Positions 11,501 through 26,500 of a DNA stretch of 64,000 nucleotides are shown here, in pieces; positions within the stretch are counted from its first letter, which is position 1, and each line of letters starts with the position of its first letter. The DNA comes from Osmia lignaria lignaria. Lineage: Eukaryota > Arthropoda > Insecta > Hymenoptera > Megachilidae. The notes under the pieces are model-generated. The model did not search any database. It saw only the letters and a program-made list of their open reading frames with translations, and was not told where the DNA came from. Made by a program: the position numbers and the translations under genes. The stretch spans positions 7,061,501-7,125,500 of the forward strand of contig NC_135040.1 in NCBI RefSeq assembly GCF_051020975.1. The letters are read 5' to 3'.

Positions 11501-14500
11501 AGATAGTTCTCGGAATAGAAAAGTCAATTTTCTGACTTCGACCACTGCAGTCGGTGGCAATTTTATTCCTCACGAAATAATCTCAATTTTATTTTAAATA
11601 TTTCTACACATTCTTCTTTTCCTAATTAATAATAGTTTCTTATTTGCTTTATAATTACACGCTGCACCAAGTTTCAGTAGAATGGGTAAATCATTGATCA
11701 GACTTATATGAAATTCACCGTCGATCAAGTTACTTGTACGAGTTTCCTCATTAAATTTTTTAACGAAGTTTCTCTTTAACTTTTACTATTAATTAATATC
11801 GTTAGACCATGGTGGGTTTCCCAAATATTTTCTCATGAGTCAGATTAACGAAAGGCATCGCTAATGTTATCGAAGAAAGGGTTCGCTTGGACGTTTCTCA
11901 AAACGTCTGATTCATCTTCCCACCAATATTTCATCTCGTTATTTCATCCCCATGCTGGCGTCGATTTCTATGAAAACATTCGATCCACGTGATCGTGAAT
12001 ATTTGTTATTTCTCATGCCATCTCTTTCTATCTTCATTTTAGATTTCCACGGAGAATGATTGTTTAACAAACCGAGGTTTCGACGCTTCACGATTATATT
12101 AATGATTTTCTGCCGAAGGAACTATCGCACTTCGAATAAAATCGAGGGAAAATAATATTTTCACATTAATAAAACATCGTATCTTGATGCCTCAACTTTT
12201 AACTTAGGATATGAACTTTATTCGTTTAAGAAAAAACTTGACTGATGAAAGTTAGAAGGAAGCGAAGTAAAATAAGAGCGGTTATTCGAAGCGTTCCTTT
12301 TTCTTAGGATTAAAGTCAAGGAAAAGGAAGAAAATTTTGCGCAGATAAAAAATCTTTTCCGTTATTTAAATGTAAAATTCATGGATAAATAATTATTTAA
12401 TATTTAATTCAACTCGCGGGAAATTGAGTCTTCTGTCTTTAATCTTATCGCGATTCCAGATTTCTCGTTAAATAATTCCCGGGAAACGATCGTTTAGGAA
12501 GGACATTTGCCTTCCAGGCGTGTACCATTTTAGATGGCAGAATATCGCGTTGGCGAAATCGCCACAGCAGGCTCGCTGACTTAATCGAGTGAACAGCCTC
12601 GTGAAATTATTATTTCTAGTGGCTGTTCTGTTCTTTCAGTGGAATCCAACTTCCGGTGGATTTCTCTGAACACAAAGACACTCGTTATACGAGTATCGCA
12701 TCTACAGTCACGTTCATTAAAGTCTGAAACACTTAATTGTGCAATAAGAATTTAACTGTAATTACATACCGTTTCAAGATTGAAACATATTCTTTAATTT
12801 AATTTAATGACAACATAACGTCAGGCGATAACAAAAAACCGCGTTTGTGAATTTTCCGTCGCTTTCTGGTGAAATGAAAAACACATGACATTTTAAAAAC
12901 GCTAAAACGAGATCATTTAGAGCAGAGAATTTCGCGAACGAACCTCGAATCTGGAAAAATATCACGATTTTAATTAGTGAACGTGAAGCAACATGAAAAA
13001 GAGCAGGCAGTTCAATTAACAGACTGTAAAGTACACCGTGACGCCTTTAATTACTTGTACGTCGGTTCGTGAAATAGAACATCTAACTTTGATAATTTCA
13101 AATATTATTGATTCCTCTTTTATCATATACATACTTCTCATTATTTCTCTTTTGAGAAATGAAATATTTTCAAATATTCTGTTGCCATAAAAGAATTTCT
13201 AGGAAAATTTCTAGGAGATTAATATGAACAATACAACTGTGAGCTCGTATGACCATTGGAAAGAAAAACACGGTTTAATAAACGACTTCTGGGAAAACGA
13301 TAGTGTTCATTATCCAAACATTTTTCTTTCACAAAGAAATTAATTTTCAAGGAATTGATATCAATTACACAACTATAAGCTTAAACAATAAGAAAGGGAA
13401 CAATTACCAAATAGATAGTACTTCTTTGCTGAAGTTTTTCTATGTTCGCTTTTTGCCAGGAGCAAATTAATTTTGAGAAAATTAACGCGAACAAGAATTC
13501 GCACATTGTAGACGAAGCAAAACATTTCTCGTTAATCAAGTTGGCATATCTGCCAGATGGTTCATGTAACATTACGAGCCATCAGCTGGCCTATAACTTT
13601 CGCCAAATCCTCTTTCAATTATTGTCAATGGTATTACCTAGGAATGCTCGTTGAATCATTGAATCACTTAAAATTACCCAATTAATCGTGTATAATCTAC
13701 CCCGACACGCTTTTCATGAATTTATTAACAAAGCAAACTGACGCGAAAGCTGAAGGATTGACAAATACAAATCACCATCCTTAATTGTTCGGATTGAACT
13801 AATTATAATAGAATCGCTTGACTCGTTAATATTAAACTATTTATGTTTCAATTTCTTTTCTCTCTCTTTTTTTCTTAATTTTACGTTGGCTTATACCATA
13901 ACAGATATCATTATCTGCGAGGGAACACAAATAGCTCCATTGGTGAGTTTTATTTTTGCCATCCAGATACATAGTTACGTCATCAAAAGGCAGCCTTCGA
14001 TTGCTCGCCTCGAATCCAATTTGTTAAACGGCCAATTTTTGACAGATGATCCTCGCTTCTTCGAGCCGGAAACGTTCGGACGCAATAACGCAACCTTCGA
14101 TCGTTAATTCATCACCGAGAAAATGAGCCAGAAATTGATGAAAGAAAGACTAATTAATTCCACTTCGGTGATTCGATTTAATTTCTCAACGGCAAAACGA
14201 TGATTAAAGTATCTCAAAGCGTTTCTAGAATATTTATCAATCATTTAAAAAACACGCCGCGCGTGAAACGATATTGGAATTTTAACGAGAGTTATAAAAA
14301 TCGACAGACAGCAGAAGCTAAAGTAATAAAAGTTTCTAATTTATTTAAAATACTCTCGCGAACATAAACACAGTTCGAAGAATAATCGATACTGTTTATT
14401 TGTTTCATACAAAACAGTGTTTGTACGAATTTCATAAATATTCTAAAATATTTTGACGTTTTTATAATTTTCTTGAACCACGGAAAGCGAAACTCGTTAC

Positions 14501-17500
14501 ACGTATACCCCTAAAATTACAAATGACTATTATCAGACTTTCCAATCGAACTAGATTACACTTCTCTTCGCAGACGGTAGATCCAGCTGGTTATCATGCT
14601 TTTATAAAACCGCATGCATTATTAAAGACTTCAAGTTCCATGGTGAAACGAATAAACGATGTACATACCCTCATTGGCAATGTCTAGGTTGAGTATCGAG
14701 CGTTTGCATCTGGCAGTATATTCGAGGGGTCAACGAACAAGACAGGGGAGTATTAGACCCGTTGAAGGTAAACATAATGATTGTGCTAACGTTTCGTTAG
14801 TCTGAAATAGTAAATAATATTGATTCGTGTCGCCTTGCGTCAATTGCACGCAACTCGCTCCTTCATGCTCGGTTTATTCTCATTCGCCACCGTTTAACTG
14901 GTTATAAAATATTCTCTGATTTCACTGAGAGTGTTTGAAGCCCATCGTCCAATTTAGAATCAAATATTTACCTAATCCCAATTTCAGATTTGGTTGAACT
15001 ATAATTGAGATTGGTATTATTCCCAGAGAATTAAAACCTCTATTTTGAAATTGATTTTTTTAGAAGAATTCTACTATATAAAGTTACAAAATCGTGATTG
15101 AAAATCGACGATAATTTCACGATGTTATAAATGCAGCGTTTATTTGAATGTAGCGAGAGTCTTTGATTAAGAGCGTTTGAAACTCGTCGTCCAATTCAGG
15201 ATCAAATATTTACCTAATCCCAATTTCAGATTTGGTGAAACTATAATTGAGATTGGTATTATTCCCAGAGAATTAAAATCTCTATTTTGAAATAATTCTT
15301 TTAGAGAAATTCTACTACGTAAAGTTACAAAATTGTGACAGAAAATCGAGGATAATTTCATTTTTTTAAAAGTGTAGTGGATCTTTATCAGTAACAAGTC
15401 ACTTTTCGTTTCATCTCTTTTCTCTCTGTTTTCCTCCACTGATATCAGACTGAACGTTCGCCCTGACGAACGATTTGGATGAGCATGCTCGACGATATAG
15501 AGGAGGGTGAATCACCCTCATAAAGCGAATGCTGCATGGCCATATAGAGTCGTGAAAGATTGTAGATCGATGAAAGGGGTATTTGTATTCGTGGTTTACC
15601 CGCCTCTCATTTTTCTTCTCTTTGTCTATTTTATTTAATCTCTTCGCCCCCCGGGTAGAATATTTTCACAAGAGGAAAAGAAATATTGAACGACTTTTGA
15701 AAAATTCTGAACGGTTCGTCGAAATTCAAGCCAGACACTATATCTGCCGAATCGTTAATGTCAAAAATTCGTTCCTCCGGTTTTGTAAAATAAAATACAC
15801 ACGGCTTGTCTGTTTCTTTTTCCCTCTTCGTAAATTTCCAAGAGGCAAGGTGGATCGGATCGTTCGAGGATGATTTCAGTACGATTTTAGGGTTACAGTT
15901 CGCCATTAAACATGCAACAAACATGTTGGACGAATGGAGAACGTGTCAGGACTGACATAACAAGTCGTACGTACAGTACGAAGGCGAAATATCGAGCCAC
16001 ACTTGTCGTAGAGAAGAGGTCAAGTTTGTTTTCATTCTTTATTCATCCCTGATTGTACAGCCTGTTAAATTTTGCTTCGCCTCCAGGTCGTTGCCCGTGG
16101 AACATGCATGCCGATGACGTTCCTTGTTAAACATTCCACGAAAATTGCCAATCAACTCGCTCTTCTGTTATGATAAAACATATCTCGTATTTATTTTAAA
16201 CAAGTCGACAAGTAGAATTATATGGAGTACAAATATCCTGTTTCTCTATAAAAATCTTTTCCCTTATAACGGCAGGATTATAAAATGCAGATCTCAAGAG
16301 AAATGCACCTGCAGAGAAATGATCTCAAAATTTCTCAGCGCAAAATCAATCTCACCACCCCTTTACGTTCTCCTTTCTGTTTACCTTGCTCGAACAATTT
16401 TCGTCTGGGCACATATTCCAGTGCAAACGCAAATTTCTCCATCGCGTATCAAACATTTTCCATCTACGTGTTGCTTCATAAAAAATGAAGGAATCGTTTA
16501 ACGAATCAACCTTCATTCAGATAGCGGTTCAAGGCTTGCTCTTGAACAAAAGAAAAGCAGATCGTTCTTCGCGGTAATGAAAGTTAATAAAAGAGAAGCA
16601 GTCAGCCTCAAAAATAGACGTCTATTTAAAAATAAATTCCGTACCCTGGTGGTGCTGGTTAAAGGGAAAGCCGTGTTTACCAACAACGAAGGGATGACAC
16701 CTTGCCGCACGGAAAATTATTAATTACAGGCTTGGGTAGTCGAGTGAAATAAAATGAAAATTTCTTTCACGGTTCAACGAGCATTTTCACCAACAGGTAG
16801 AGCCTCGATACTGTCGTTTGTATACGGAAAAATATACAGAGTGCTTTGAAAAAAGGATCGTACACCTTTGTAGTTGGAGATCATTTTTTGTTTGGACACA
16901 CTGTAGATGGTACGAGTTCGTTTAACCAGCACACCAAACGTGTCGACGAGGGTACTGCGTTTTAAAGCAAAGTTGTAAAACGTTCTAAAAATATAGCTGA
17001 TGAAAGATGAGACGGGGCTGAACCCTTTTTCCCGAGAGTCGTTTGATTTACTAAAGGGTAACGCTTAACCCTTTCAATCCCCGGCTAATGCGATAAAGTG
17101 TAAAATTAACTGATTCGAATATAATAATTTCATATGAATTATAAATTTTTATATTTAAATATAGAAAAAAAAGATTGTAAACATTAACTGCACGTGATAT
17201 GGTGTACTATTACTTCTTTCTAATCATCCAAAATTCATTCACAATATTGTTATTTTAATGCATGAGTAATGATACTTATTTACCTTGAAGTTATATTTAT
17301 ATCAGGCTAAAGATCAACACGTATTCTATTATTATCACAACAACAACATTTTTATTGATTCACAGGGTGGAGGGGAGGGATTATTTATCAATATCATAAA
17401 AGAATTATTCAATAAAATAAATTCGAGAATAACAGATCACCCTCAAATAAAATCACAGGATTGCCTCGTAAAAGAAATTAATTGCTGGCAAATTATTTCT

Positions 17501-20500
17501 TCTTAATTAACAATTTCCTGTTTAGTGTACACTTTGGTGTACACAAAGGGGAAAGGACGAAATTGCGACCGTTGTTCCTTGGTATAGCTACAGATATTCG
17601 GCCTCGTCAAACTAACCCTTCTTATCGAAGGGAGGAAGAAGCTGACGAATCACGAACGACCCTCTTTTTACCTCGTCGCCAAAGGCGATGATACGATTCG
17701 TTACCAAAGAATCCGCGAACAATAAGTCGGAATAAGGTATTACTCGTTCCATCTGGGAAACAAAGGACCAGCTAGTGGCAATGAACGATACGTATTTCAA
17801 TCAGACATCGAACGCTTTTCATAGATATTGCGCCTGAGGGACAATGAAAAGCTCCCTTCGTAGGTTGATCCATTGGAATTCAACGGGGAAGGTTGGAAAT
17901 TCGAGTTGCTTTTTACCTACGTTACTAGTAAATACAAAAATTCTTTTTTTTTAAATATTGTATCTTGAATTGGGTTGATAGAAATCATTATTACTAATAA
18001 AGGGTGCATAAGGAAGCATATTTTTAAAATAAGAATAAAATGCAAATTAGGAAGAAAAATGTGTAAATCGTAGAAAAACAAGTGTAGATTTTAGTACAAT
18101 TTAGGTAATTGGTGTTCATTAATGCTATACGGAAGTATCAGAGGTGATTTGCAATTCAATGTTTCCTTCTGTAAACATGGAATAATTAAACGAGCATCAT
18201 AACAAGGGGTCAACGTGGTTAACGAGTTAACAGAGCAGCGATGAAAAATAATTTGATCCGCTTAATTACAGCCCCGATAAAGGGGTGTTAAATTTAAGGG
18301 AACAGTTATTGGACGAATGACATAAGTTTCGAACGTGGATTTAAAAAGTAATTATAATAGCTTGATAAATTAATTATTAGCCTGCGACGATTGGTTTGCT
18401 TGAAAAAATCTTGATCCGCCCAGTTTCCTTAATAAATTGCATTTCCGATTATTTCTCCGTGGAAGAAAAGAGAGAATAACAAAGTTCATTATTCATAAAC
18501 AGAAAATCCGATACGATTTCCTTGGGAATTAATTTTGTTTTCAATTCGTCTTGCCACGGATAAAAATTCAATCAGGCTTGATCGATAGAAGTTACGTTCA
18601 TTTGAATAACTTGTTTGCTCGCGATCGTCTCATGATAAAATTCGATTGAACAAGACAATCGGGAAGAACACGCTCGAAAAAATGCGATTAAAATTTCCAC
18701 GAGAGTAAAACGTGTAAAGTAAAGAACAACCTGTCTTGTTATTTCACCATCGAAATATTTGTACATCTCGTGGGGTTTTTAAAATGTTTCTTATCATTTT
18801 TCACGTAACGCAAGAATAATATTGATTTTTCCACGTTACTCCGTTGATATTAAATTTAATAAATTAAAAATATTTTTATGGAACATCCTAATTAAAATTA
18901 TATGGGTTATTTGTACACAGTACGTTATGATGTGTTGAACGATATTCTGAGAGAATTATTATGCTTATTTACATGATGGTTAAGTTTCATGGAACGCGAG
19001 ATGCATTTGAAAATTAATTAATTTGCTTAATTAATTAAGCGAGAAATTGCTGGAAACGGTCAACCAGTAACCACGTACACAGCTACGTTTGTATTATCGA
19101 TCTATAGTTCGTCGATAATGTTCTTGGAATTTTTAATTCATGGAATAGTTTATTTTTGTTTGAATGAAAATAAGAATCAACGTTAAAATAGTACCATTAA
19201 TTGAATTTTGCTTTCAATATAAATCAATTTCTGAAAATTTAATTCTGTTCTTGCACATCTTCGATGTACACACCAATACTTGTTTGCAAAATTAAATTAA
19301 AGGAACGTCCAGCAATTTTTCATGGAGCTTTTACGGACGTTGTGCCACCACCCTGTTCACGTACAACCTCACAGAATTAATTCTCCCTCAGGTTTTACGA
19401 TACTTTTAATTAACACGACATCGAGGTATGAATCTTCCAGGTGAAAAGGGCAAATACCATTGGTTGGGTCAGTAAAAGAAATGCGAAGTAATCGAGGATT
19501 ATTTTCTCTTCTAAACTATCACATATTCGTCGCGTTTCATTTGTCGAAACACACGTGTCGCTTAATATTTTTACTTGCACCGGACGTGCTCGAACTTTAG
19601 TGAATGCGAGCGTGAACACAATGCGGTTATCCACCCATGTGTAAACTCATATCACTTGACAGCGAATTTCAGCATCCAATCATCGAGAAACTTGATTCCC
19701 CTATGACCTGTTAGTTCGGTTCGTCCGAAGGGAATCTTTCTCACGGTTAAGTGAACTTTAGCGCAAAGTGAAGAACCCTTAACTTAAAGTATGGAAAATT
19801 TTCTATTTCATAAACGCGATCGACCACTGATTTTTAACATTCACTCGATGATTTTCAAGTGAATTCGTATAGAATGATAATTTCGAAAAATTTCAATGTA
19901 GAAACGTGTTACAACAATACAATAGAAAATTTATTTTAAGCTTCTGGTACAAGTTATTCATAGCGCTAGACTGGTTTTATACCAACTATTCCGAGAAAGT
20001 ATTTTCGTTTTAGAAATGATATTTAGACGTCCGAAACGTGTACGACATTTTCAGAAAAATAAACATCTGATTGTTGATTTCTATTATTAAAAATCTAAAT
20101 TACTGTGATCCCTTCGTTTCAAGGTATTCCGTCATAGCAGTTAAAGTGGTGGAATTTTAAATAAATCAGCCAATGTGAATAATAAAGAAATTGAAAATGT
20201 AATAATTGAATCCTAATGCGTCTAGAATTTATCAAAAATTTATTCGTTATAATAGTTCCACGAGTTATAGTATTCCTGTCCGCAAATAAACGAAATTCGA
20301 ATGATCGGCATGGGCCAGCAGCATCGTTATTTCCATTTAAACATTCAAATAACAATCGCGTGCGTGTGACTTTTGATGGACGATTTAATCCGCAAGCAAT
20401 TCTCCCCGATCTGAAGCTCGCAGCTTCGTATTGATCGACCGATTTTACGCTGGAAACCGATTAATCCGCACATTCTGAAATTCAATTTCACCCTACGCGT

Positions 20501-23500
20501 TTCCTCGCGCGTGCGATTTAAACAAACTTCCAAAAAGAAAAGCAAATAACGAAATCGTACGGATCTTTTTATCGGGTTACCGTTCGACCGTTTCGTTCCG
20601 CGTGCATAAACTTGAACTTTTCGTACGATTGAAAATGGAAAAGTTCAATGGATGAAATGATTTTTCCGAAGAACGGAGGAAACTACTTTCCGGGAGAAAC
20701 AAAGGGAAGCTTGGCGTCTCTTGTGAGGATAATAACACTAGCCCGGGGAAGAAGTTATTTGCTGCACTGGGAATTACCTTATGTGGGAAGAAAAATTCAG
20801 TTCGCTCTTTCGCCTTGTAAAATACGCTCTATAAAACTGTCTCCAACGTTTACGAACATCGCGTACATAAACTGTTGATGGCATTGGATCTGGAATTCAG
20901 AACCACGAAATGAAATGTCAATAAAAAGATCTGAAAAGAAGAATTTTGCAAAGAGATATTTCAAAGGAACGTTCAGTTTTCATCTCTCTTTACTGCATCT
21001 ATGTTTATTGTAAAATTAAATAATATGTATCGAGAAATTTTATCGAGGAATAAAAAATTCGTTTCTTATTCGAAGAGGAAAATTGATCATGGATTTCCGC
21101 CTCGATCGTTCTCGTGGGTGAAATCGTGACGAATGTACGTCAGGGTGAAAAGCATTTATTTGCGAATAACTGCGCGACATTTTCTTTCTCGCTGGGAAAC
21201 CGATCGTCACGTTGCGTTTGGATAAAACGGGACACGGAAAATCGTAAAACTTTACGGAGCACAGTTTGTTCGACAATTGGCGTTACAAGCCAAAATTCGA
21301 CCAATATTTCGACCATGGAATCCACGATCGCGTATGATTTCGATGGACCACCGACACGTAATTTACACAGGATGCAATAGGAACGATGAGTTTCGACTGG
21401 AAATTTATTTACGTTCATCATCTTGCACGATTCTCGTGTTTTGATACGATTCGATGTCAACAAAGTATTGTAAAATGGCACTTATGATGTATCAACTTAA
21501 TTAACCATTTTCTATTTGGAATATTGATTAAGCGTTTACGTAGTCATTTTCATTATACTTAAAGCTTTAAATTGATATATCACAAGTATTATTTTGTGAT
21601 ACTTTTATGTCATAAAAGTATGTCAGATATTACAAGTTTCCAAAGGGGTCATTGCTAGACGTAACTGGCAACCAGCCATTTTGTATTAGGAATATTAATG
21701 AAAGGTTTATGTAGTTATTTTCATAAGACTTTAAGCTCTAAATTGACACATCACGACTGCTATTTGGTGATACTTTTATGTCATGAAAATGTGTTAGACT
21801 TTACATAAGTTAACAGCTTAATAATCTGTCCATTTGTTTATATAAACTTACACGGTTTTCAGGTAAATAAATGAAAGTATTTTCCGATAGAGACAGCTAT
21901 AACAAATGAGTCGAGTCATTCTTCCTACCCAAAATGTATCCACTTCTGAAAAGGTTTCTGAACCTCTCATTTTTCATCCCTCCCCTCGAGAAAATATAGC
22001 ATGCCGTCAGAAATGATGCAGAAGCCTTCGAACGAAAAAAAAAAAAAAAGAAAAAAGAAAAAAGAAGGAAAGAAATACCGTTCGATATTGAGAATCCTGC
22101 GCCGCACAATAGGGTGCAAAATGCTGGACTACCCTTCCACGTATAAACATTCCTTCCAACCCTATGAATCGCGTTTATGGGGGCGTATTTACTTTCAAAT
22201 TCAACGCGAGAAATCCCATCCGGCTTTACAACGAGCAATCCACCGTGTGTCTCGCGAAATATCACCCTCCTCCATGGCGCAAACGCCTTTATTATTAATT
22301 TACATATCTCGTCTTTCCACCTCTTGCTTTGTTCGTCACGGCGACGTCATCCATTTAACCGGTTACGGGGGTGAGGAAGGTTGAAGCTCTGTTTCGTAGC
22401 AACTCGATCCTGTCGTTGCGAATGCGAATTTCGCGTGTACAAAGGGGTTGTACAGGGCGTTAGAGAAGTATTAAAGTATTAACTTGAAATTATTAAATGA
22501 TCATCCATAATAGTCGAATGAATGTGGTTAAAAGAAATGAAGATAGAAAATTTATTTACAAAGTTGATGAAAAATTATCTTGTTTGGATCGTCGCGATAG
22601 ATCATCTTATTTATTTTGTTTTTCTTTCCCATTCGACTCAGGTGTTCTGTGACTTACGAACGATAGCGTACGTATGTTTGAAACAATTTGGCAAGCTTCT
22701 TGGTTCGTTCGATGTTTAAACTTTTATTAATAGATGCTGCCTCACCTATTCGATCGCCAAGTCCGTACACCTGTAACTTGTTTATGGAAGCGCAGTTGCT
22801 CGTGCTAATCGAATCGTTCGTTTCCCGAGATTTCGTGGAAAATTCGACTCAGGCTTTCCATTAGATATTTTCGACTTCATTCGTTACGGACAACAACAAC
22901 ACGGTTTTAATATTTTAGACGCCGGGGCAGAGGGGTGGAAATAGTCATGGTTGGAAATAGAGTTGGGAATAGTCAAAGGTGAAGGTGTTCAGACTTGGGA
23001 GCTCTTAGAGTTGAGGGCAATCAAAGTTGAAAATAGACAGAGTTGAGAGCAGTGATAACTGTAAATTATCAAAATTGAGAATAGTCAATGCTGGGGATAT
23101 TCATAGTTGAAAACAGTCAAAGTTGAAAATAGCCATCGCTGAGTATAGTCAGAGTTGAAAGTAGTGATAATTGTAAATTATCAAAATTAAAAATAATCAA
23201 AATTGAAAATAGCTATCGCTGAGTATAGTCAGAGTTGACAGCAGTGATAATTATAAATTATCAAAATTGAGAATAGTCAACACTGGGAATTCTCATAGTT
23301 GAAAACAGTCAAAGTTGAAAATAGCCATCGCTGAGTATAGTCAGAGTTGAGAGCAGTGATAATGTAAATTATCAAAATTGAAAATAGCCATTGCTGAGTA
23401 TAGTTATAGTAGAGAACAATAATTGCAAATTATCAAAATTAAAAATAATCAAAGTTGAAAATAGCTATCGCTGAGTCGAGAGAAATGAAAGTTGTAACTT

Positions 23501-26500
23501 TCAGAGCTGAAAATAAAAAATCGTATACGTATAAATAAATTTTCTAACAATCTACTAATCACCTGCCTCTAACGAGGTGTCATTGTATCCCGACGAAAAT
23601 CAGGCCGGAAATCGGATTGTCCTCAAGTATACTCTGTTGAATTGTTCTTGTTGGATCGATGTTGCGAGTCACGTCGGTTCGAGGATGCCCGTAAGTAGCG
23701 CACGTCTGTTTGAGTTTTCCACGAACGAGGCGTGCAGGACAAAGCCGACCAACAGCTGGACAGACGGACGGATATCGGGTGTTTTTAGTAGCTAAACAGG
23801 GCACCTGTTGTTCGCTACGTGTCGTGGACACCAACACCCTCCACGTGAAATGCTTCAAGTTTATCGAGTTTCCATTAATGCTTCGCATCTGTTGCGTTAC
23901 ATCTGCTCTATCATTTTCAACTAGTTTGCAGGATACCGTTTTACGTGCTCGTTTCGCAAAAAATTTCATAGATAAATTGTAAATGCATTAGCAAAGCGTT
24001 TTACTTGTTACCTTTCTAACGCGGTTACTTCCTGCTGTGGCTCGATTCGTCGCTGGATTACACCTGATGTCGATGGCTTCGCTTTTGAGAATCCATTAAC
24101 GCTTAACCCGCTGCCATTTAGAAGATGATTCCTCCGCAAACAGACGTCCAAGCATGGGGGATTTTCGCGGGAAGTTGAAGGGAACTGTATTAAAGCGTAT
24201 CTACAGTAAAGCCTTCTTCAGATTTAAGTAGAGCTTAAGATAAGCTTGTTAATTAGTTACCAGCTGAATTGTACCATTATTTTCTACAAATTTTTCAATC
24301 TATTCTCAATAAATTGAAGTAACGGTGTCCTTAATAATTTTTATTGAAGCACGCCGCACCATATTCGACCTTTTTCACTACGGCAGTAGTATGTATCAAT
24401 AATTTCAACAACATGTCAGCCGTATCTGGGTGACGCATAAATCTCACGGGCACTGTTATCTATTTTATGGAGGATAATGTTGCTTATCAAACTGTAAATG
24501 ATTTTACTAAGTACTTGAGAGCATAGCTATTAAAATTACATGTGATCCTGAGAGAACCTTCGGTGTTAACATAATTCTATCCTCTTCAGTCGAAATATTC
24601 TATGTGCCTTTTTTCTTCTCTTCCAATTTTCCTTCTGAAAAATAAACGATTAATAATTAATTTTGTTAATTGAAAACTTTAACTTGCTGTTTGCAATTCC
24701 AGGCATTGATTTAACCATTGTTTCCACAGTTGTAGTCAAAGGGTAAAACAACAGGAATCGGTATTCAATTTAGAGATTCAACCTACTTCTCTGTTTCGAA
24801 AGTTCGTACTCTAAAATCGTACGTATGTTCGCCAACGTAAAGTCGTGTTCTCAATAACCAGCTATCACGATCGAGCTTGTGAATTCAGCCTAACTAGGGT
24901 ATAACTATCGGGGTTGGATTAACGGTACCATTTCCCCGTGAAATGTGTATACTTTAATGAGAGCCCAGATCCGTTGCTGGAGCAGATTGCTACGTAATTA
25001 ATATCCTCTGGACCACGTTCCTCGATAACGAGTTCACGAGGAAATTTTTCTAAAGTTATGCACGCGTTAAAGATAACGAAGTGGAACGAAATGGTTGATT
25101 GAAATTAGAAACGAAAGAAAACCGCGCGCGCTCGTGCGCGTGATATTTTCTTTTTTTTTTTTCTTTTTCATTTCACCGTCGAATTGTGTCTGTTTCCTTG
25201 AATTTTCTTCGCAGCATCGAGCCGGACGCGAGCAAATGGCCGTGACCCAAAAAACCGCGTCGGTAAACCATGTATTTTTTCATTTCATTTATTTACAAAT
25301 AAACGGAAGAACGAATTTCGTTTCGCTCGATAAACCAATAACCTCATGAATATTTAATGCTATTTCAGACTTTGAATGTAAACAAGGTACTTTCGAATTA
25401 TTTATACATTCTGTGTTTAATTTCCAGAAATAGGACTTTCGTTTGAAATTAAAAAAGGAAGGAAATTTTTTCAGTGGCTCTCGCGTTAACGCTGCAATCG
25501 AATCTGATCAATTTATCTTTTCTCTGTTACAGGTGTCGTCAACAGAGGCGATTCTTTCAGAAGAAGAAGATCAAGGTCGAACTCTTTGGCACCTGCTGAT
25601 CCAGAAAACGAAGAGAATCGTTCTGCACCCCCGAAAGAGGTATCATCGTACACCGTCGCGATGCTGGGCGCAAGGGGTGTCGGAAAGACCGCCCTGATCA
25701 GCCAATTTATGACCAGCGAATGTATAAACGCGTACGACAGACAGAGAGGTAAGTAACACCGTGTTTCGCGAGACTTTATTGCTGCTTCGTGTGAAATATG
25801 CAAACTGTGTTCAACGAGCGATATGCTAAAAACATCTCTGCAAGTTGACGAAAGTGAAACGAATTGCGTCAATGAAAGCGAGAGATCAACGATGATGAAA
25901 GAAAAGAGAGGAAACATATAGGATTGTTTGTAATTTTATCAGTAAAATTTGCACTTGAAGATTTCTAATGTTAATCTGTAATTTTTTAAATCTTCCTAAA
26001 GATTTTCATTGATTCAAAGATGAATTAAAGAGAAAGTTCTGCCTTCGAGACTTCCTTGAAAAAGTTCAATAGCAATTTAAGATATCCTTCCGAATATACG
26101 ACACCTAAGAAATCGTGAAAAACACCTCGATACTATAATTACATACTTTTGTGTAAAGAACGTTGTCGTAAATTAAACGTTCCTCTATAAAAGTTCACGG
26201 GAATTGTTATTGAGAAAATTCGGCTGGGAAAAGTTATCGGCGAAAAATCGGTTGACGGATCCCAGCCGCGGCAATATCCTAAAAGAAGAATATACAAAGT
26301 AAAATGAATAAACTAAAGACTTGAAACGCGTCAGCCGAGTCAAGTATTTCAGACAGTTGACTTAACCGCCTCCTTCGTCTGTCTACGGGGTTAAAGACGT
26401 CTACGGAAAAGATTAACCTCCCCGTCGAAGTGATTCGACACGATCAAATGAACAGTGGAATAAAAGAAATCGATGGCCGAGACAGGTTGATCCCTCGAGG

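Larger units (their letters stand above)
10903..25532 (+). other. RGK intron 2 (14.6 kb)
   Basis: Phase-1 intron with donor AAAG/GTAAGA and acceptor TCTGTTACAG. It contains a candidate alternative first exon (14680-14767), two tandem duplications (about 14.93-15.37 and 21.50-21.81 kb), a nested minisatellite (22.94-23.51 kb) and a possible short MITE near 16.8 kb. A purine-rich A tract lies at about 22.04 kb. Long introns with few repeats often carry regulatory DNA in developmental or neuronal genes, but I cannot point to a specific enhancer. Confidence 0.8.
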
